A stretch of 64,000 bases of DNA from Bacillota bacterium. GTDB taxonomy: Bacteria > Bacillota > UBA4882 > UBA8346. The notes under the pieces are model-generated. The model was not told where the DNA came from, made no database searches, and was given only the letters and a program-made list of their open reading frames with translations. The stretch spans positions 8,350 through 72,349 of the forward strand of contig JAEYGI010000022.1 of NCBI GenBank assembly GCA_023402395.1. The letters run 5' to 3'. Positions 61,380-64,000 of this stretch are shown here, piece by piece (positions within the stretch are counted from its first letter, which is position 1; each line of letters starts with the position of its first letter). The position numbers were made by a program, and so were the translations under genes.

Positions 61380-61777
61380 ATGGGATTGGAAGATATGCAA
61401 TTGTTTACCCACTTTTTGCGGCGGCTTGGCGAATTCCCGGTAGTCAAATTGATTACCGGGTTTTTTATTTGAGTGCTCTCAGCTCTTTACGGCGACTTCC
61501 GGCCGGCCTACGGCGCCGTGGCCGGGCTGGTTGTATTTGATTGGATTACCGGCCTGTATTACGCTTGGGCGCATCCGGATCTAGAGATTGAGTCCAGCAA
61601 ACTGCGAGCCGGGGGGTCAAGATGTTCATCTACGTCGGGTTATTGGCGCTAGACCATCTTTGTAGTTTGGTGGAAATGGCGATATTTGTTCAGGCGCTCA
61701 TTGAGGGGTATATCATGCTCGCCGAGGGAATCTCGCTCGTTGAAAACGCAAGAAGATCGCGGATCTGCACCAGGTGA
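61380..61777 (+). pseudogene. Decayed phage holin (Phage_holin_4_1-like)
   Basis: The frame starts MGLEDMQLFTHFLRRLGEFP and stops at TGA 61470. The same frame continues with ALYGDFRPAYGAVAGLVVFD and WITGLYYAWAHPDLEIESSK, a TcdE-like holin. A second frame from about 61620 carries the C-terminal part (KMFIYVGLLALDHL, GYIMLAEGISLVENARRS). A premature stop and a frameshift make it a pseudogene. Confidence 0.75.
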
Positions 61778-61845
61778 GCATTTCGTTTTTAGACAAGCTG
61801 TCCGCGACGCTCCAGGGAAAAATGAATCGAATGGGGATAGAAAGC

Positions 61846-62328
61846 ATGAATAAACAAGAATTTATCCGCCGGATGAAAGAGGTCTCCGCCGCCGCGCAGC
61901 AAGCCGGGGCGAAGTATAACGAGGCGGTGCTGTTCGCACAAGCGTCGTTGGAATCCAATTGGGGAATTCCGGGCTGACCGTAAGGGCCAACAACCTTTTC
62001 GGGATTAAGGCCGGTTCGAAATGGGACGGGCCGACGTTGGATCTTCCCACCAAGGAGTGGGGCAAGCAGCGAGGCTGGTATTCGACGGTGGCCCGGTGGT
62101 GTCGAGTGGGCTGATTGGTCGGAATGCGTCCTCTATTATTCGGATATGCTCCGGCGATTGCCCTGGTTTCAGGATGCGTTGCGTCATGTCGAATGCGCCG
62201 GCGATTTTCTCCGATCGCTCCTGCCCGAGCCGGGGCAACCGGGATGGGCCACTGACCCGAAGTATTTCTCGAAGGTCCGGATGGCCGGCGCGGAAATTGA
62301 AAGGTTAGGGGGTCCGAAATGGATGTGA
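61846..62328 (+). pseudogene. Decayed phage endolysin (glucosaminidase)
   Basis: MNKQEFIRRMKEVSAAAQQA and AVLFAQASLESNWG (catalytic Glu) is followed by a frameshift at about 61965, then NSGLTVRANNLFGIKAGSKW in a second frame, another break near 62100, and the C-terminal LPWFQDALRHVECAGDFLRS, GWATDPKYFSKVRMAGAEIE. Multiple frameshifts exclude function. Related in domain to the intact gene at 44579. Confidence 0.85.
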
Positions 62329-62465
62329 AACAGTTCATTACCGGTTTTCTGGTCGGAGTGGTCCTCTGCGGGGCTGTTTTTTTATGGCCGCGCACCCGGC
62401 CGGGTCCGGGGAAACCGGATCAGAACGCCGTGATTGAAAGTCCAAGCCCGGAACAAAAACGGTAG
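62319..62465 (+). CDS. Small membrane protein of the prophage remnant
   Basis: 48 residues, starting MDVKQFITGFLVGVVLCGAV with one membrane segment, then a Pro/Gln-rich tail. ATG overlaps the end of the endolysin pseudogene. It could be a spanin-like or holin-associated small protein; function unknown. Position after an endolysin supports a lysis role. Confidence 0.55.
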   Translation: MDVKQFITGFLVGVVLCGAVFLWPRTRPGPGKPDQNAVIESPSPEQKR

Positions 62466-63105
62466 GCGGACAGTCTAATACGTACCGAGAGTAACGTCGA
62501 GCTCTCGGGGTCCAGCGCTAACCTTTTCAAGTATCACTCCTTTACCCGGTGCGGTTAAAATACCCGTTACCGGGTCTTTTTCTACCAAATATGTGGATGC
62601 AGGGACCGGCGAATGGGGTGGAGACGGAGATCGCGATCTTCCTGCCGGAGCGCCCTGGGGGTCAAGGTTGGACTGGCCGGGGCAGCGCTGGAGTGGAAAC
62701 GAAAGCTGGTCAGGGAGCTGTATTTGGCCGGCAAGGCGGAGTATTGGTATGGGAATGGGTGGCGGGGAGATGTACGGTTGAGGTGGGAGTTTTAAAAGCG
62801 GGAAAGGCAAAAGCCCTCACTGCCGAAAGGCGGTGGGAGCTTTTAATGTGCTTGAACCTGAATTCAATAAGAATTGTCCATATATTTGGTTACATTTCTA
62901 TTGTACGTTGCAGGATTGAAAGTCAACCCCGGAACAAAAACGGTAGGCAGCTAGTCTAATAAGTACGGAGAGAATGACCAGGCTCTCCGGGACCATCCAG
63001 AACACCTCCTCCTTTCTGCTACAACCCGGCGACGCGGTGACGATACCCGTCGCCGGGTCTGTTTCTACTAAATAAATATATGTGGATGCGAGAACCGGTG
63101 AGACG
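62431..63105. repeat. Long imperfect direct repeat
   Basis: About 190 bases beginning GATTGAAAGTC at 62431 recur imperfectly at 62916-63105. Both copies include CGGAACAAAAACGGTAGGC and a GGGTCT/TTTCTAC boundary. A final AAAAGCCCTCAC hairpin follows each copy (62809 and 63150). On the minus strand both copies encode related C-termini (YLVEKDPVTG.. and YLVETDPATG..) ending in TY-stop. Confidence 0.7.
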
Positions 63106-63323
63106 ATCGGCTCCGGAGGGCATCCGGTAGCACAGTTTGGGATGGTTTAAAAGCCCTCACCCCTTCGGGAATGAGGACTTTTTCTTTTCATAAATTTACT
63201 GTTTATGAATGTTATAGAAATCTTAATCTCAATTCTCGAAACTTTTTTAAACTCTATGACTTTCCCCCGAATTGCCAGACACACAGATAAAGGATAAAAT
63301 AACAACCAAGGAGTTGAGTGTGA
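62466..63323. other. 858-bp region with duplicated phage-like remnants
   Basis: It contains the direct repeat. Overlapping open frames on both strands between 62550 and 62810 look like gene fragments, but I cannot decide which strand is coding. Short hairpins at 62809-62846 and 63149-63187 resemble terminators. The IS element probably begins near 63258 (TGACTTTCCCCC), though its end is not confirmed. Confidence 0.45.
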
Positions 63324-63629
63324 ATGGCAACGGATCGAAGAGTATACAGTAAAGAATTCAAAGAACAAGCCGTGTTGTTAACGGAGACCAGTGGCAAAAA
63401 GGTAAGTGAAATTGCCGCAGATCTGGGGATCCGGGAAAACCTGCTTTGGCGATGGAAAAGGGAAAAGCGTCTCACTGGAGCCAACAGCTTCCCCGGCAAC
63501 GGGAATCGTCAACCTGGAACCGACCTGGAGGAAGAGAACCGCCGTTTACGACAGGAGCTGCATCTGGTCCAAATGGAGCGTGACATCCTAAAAAAAGCGG
63601 TGGCCATCTTCTCACAACCCCCGAAATGA
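63324..63629 (+). CDS. IS3-family transposase OrfA
   Basis: 101 residues. HTH_Tnp_1 domain: YSKEFKEQAVLLTETSGKKV, SEIAADLGIRENLLWRWKRE. The C-terminal leucine-zipper-like helix is EENRRLRQELHLVQMERD with ILKKAVAIFSQPPK. A run of seven A at 63590-63596 is a candidate slippery site for making the OrfAB fusion. The stop overlaps the ATG of OrfB (ATGA). Confidence 0.93.
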   Translation: MATDRRVYSKEFKEQAVLLTETSGKKVSEIAADLGIRENLLWRWKREKRLTGANSFPGNGNRQPGTDLEEENRRLRQELHLVQMERDILKKAVAIFSQPPK

Positions 63630-64000
63630 AATATGGGGTGATCCTCGAGACGGCGAAAGAATACAAAAAGAAGTATAGCATTTCGAAGATGTGCCAATTC
63701 CTTAAAGTCTCGCGGAGTGGTTATTATGAATGGATTACGCGAGGCGAAAGCCCTCGTAAGAAGAAAGATCGGGAGCTTGCCGAAAAGATCCGAATGAGCT
63801 TTGAGCAAAGCAAGGGGCGGTACGGAAGCCCCCGTATCTATGAAGAATTACGCGACCAAGGGATACGGTGCATCCGGAAGCGTGTGGCACGACTCATGCG
63901 GGAAATGGATTTAGAGGCCCGCCACAAACGTAAATTCAAGGCAACCACCAATTCCAAGCATGACCACCCAGTGGCGCCAAATCTTCTAAATCGGCAATTT
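63626..64000 (+). CDS. IS3-family transposase OrfB, cut by window end
   Basis: 125 residues are present, in the -1 frame relative to OrfA. MKYGVILETAKEYKKKYSIS and MCQFLKVSRSGYYEWITRGE form the HTH_21 region, and SKGRYGSPRIYEELRDQGIR is the typical lead to the rve catalytic domain, which lies beyond the window. Confidence 0.92.
   Translation, partial: MKYGVILETAKEYKKKYSISKMCQFLKVSRSGYYEWITRGESPRKKKDRELAEKIRMSFEQSKGRYGSPRIYEELRDQGIRCIRKRVARLMREMDLEARHKRKFKATTNSKHDHPVAPNLLNRQF

Overview
The window looks like chromosomal DNA of an anaerobic, amino-acid and carbohydrate fermenting Bacillota (clostridia- or Limnochordia-like). This is inferred from gene content: ferredoxin-fused EtfA, a B12-dependent glutamate mutase pathway, a Mre/Min cell-shape cluster in Gram-positive order, T-box and yybP-ykoY leaders, DUF1540 and DUF4321 proteins, a long-form hibernation factor and LysM proteins. 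I could not assign a species.

Layout. 1-2.9 kb: end of an acyl-CoA dehydrogenase, then etfB-etfA. 3.1-8.8 kb: arginine operon argC-J-B-D-G with its own promoter and terminator. 8.9-17 kb: a Gfo/Idh/MocA oxidoreductase, a convergent cytosolic hybrid histidine kinase with a LacI-type sensor region, a double-module tautomerase, a branching-enzyme-like GH13 protein and an exported transglutaminase-like protein. 17.0-21 kb: accessory DNA with a 21-bp periodic repeat array, a possible 29-residue ORF, two divergent Xre regulators sharing three evenly spaced operators, and small unknown or membrane proteins. 21-31.2 kb: DUF4321, maf, radC, mreBCD, PBP2, minCDE, rodA and a NUDIX hydrolase. 31.9-40.1 kb: a GntR regulator followed by a glutamate fermentation operon (glutamate mutase S and E, methylaspartate ammonia-lyase, AtuA-like, DUF4387, a P-loop ATPase, MutL-like). 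It converges on a polar amino-acid ABC transporter (40.2-43.2 kb) that could supply its substrate. 43.5-60 kb: housekeeping genes (phosphodiesterase, glucosaminidase, hpf, plsC, thioredoxin-reductase-like flavoprotein, amylase-like GH13, tRNA-His, UPF0016 protein, T-box controlled DAHP synthase, Mn-riboswitch-like controlled YjbQ and P-type ATPase, a frameshifted PilZ gene, a six-LysM protein). 60.5-64 kb: tRNA-Arg(CCG) followed by a decayed prophage (integrase, tail-like, holin and endolysin remnants, a long direct repeat) and the start of an IS3-family element cut by the window end.

The most unusual signal is that three separate intergenic stretches (17096-17368, 31433-31600, 44240-44365) are each built from degenerate repeats with an exact 21-bp period, two DNA turns or seven codons, with different unit sequences. 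The first carries two perfect DnaA-box matches in equivalent positions. Other points of note are the three-operator Xre control region with 30-bp spacing, paired 11-bp stem-loops between mreB and mreC, a dispersed TATCACTTGCTTTTC element at three loci, and a thioredoxin reductase homologue lacking the NADPH motif.
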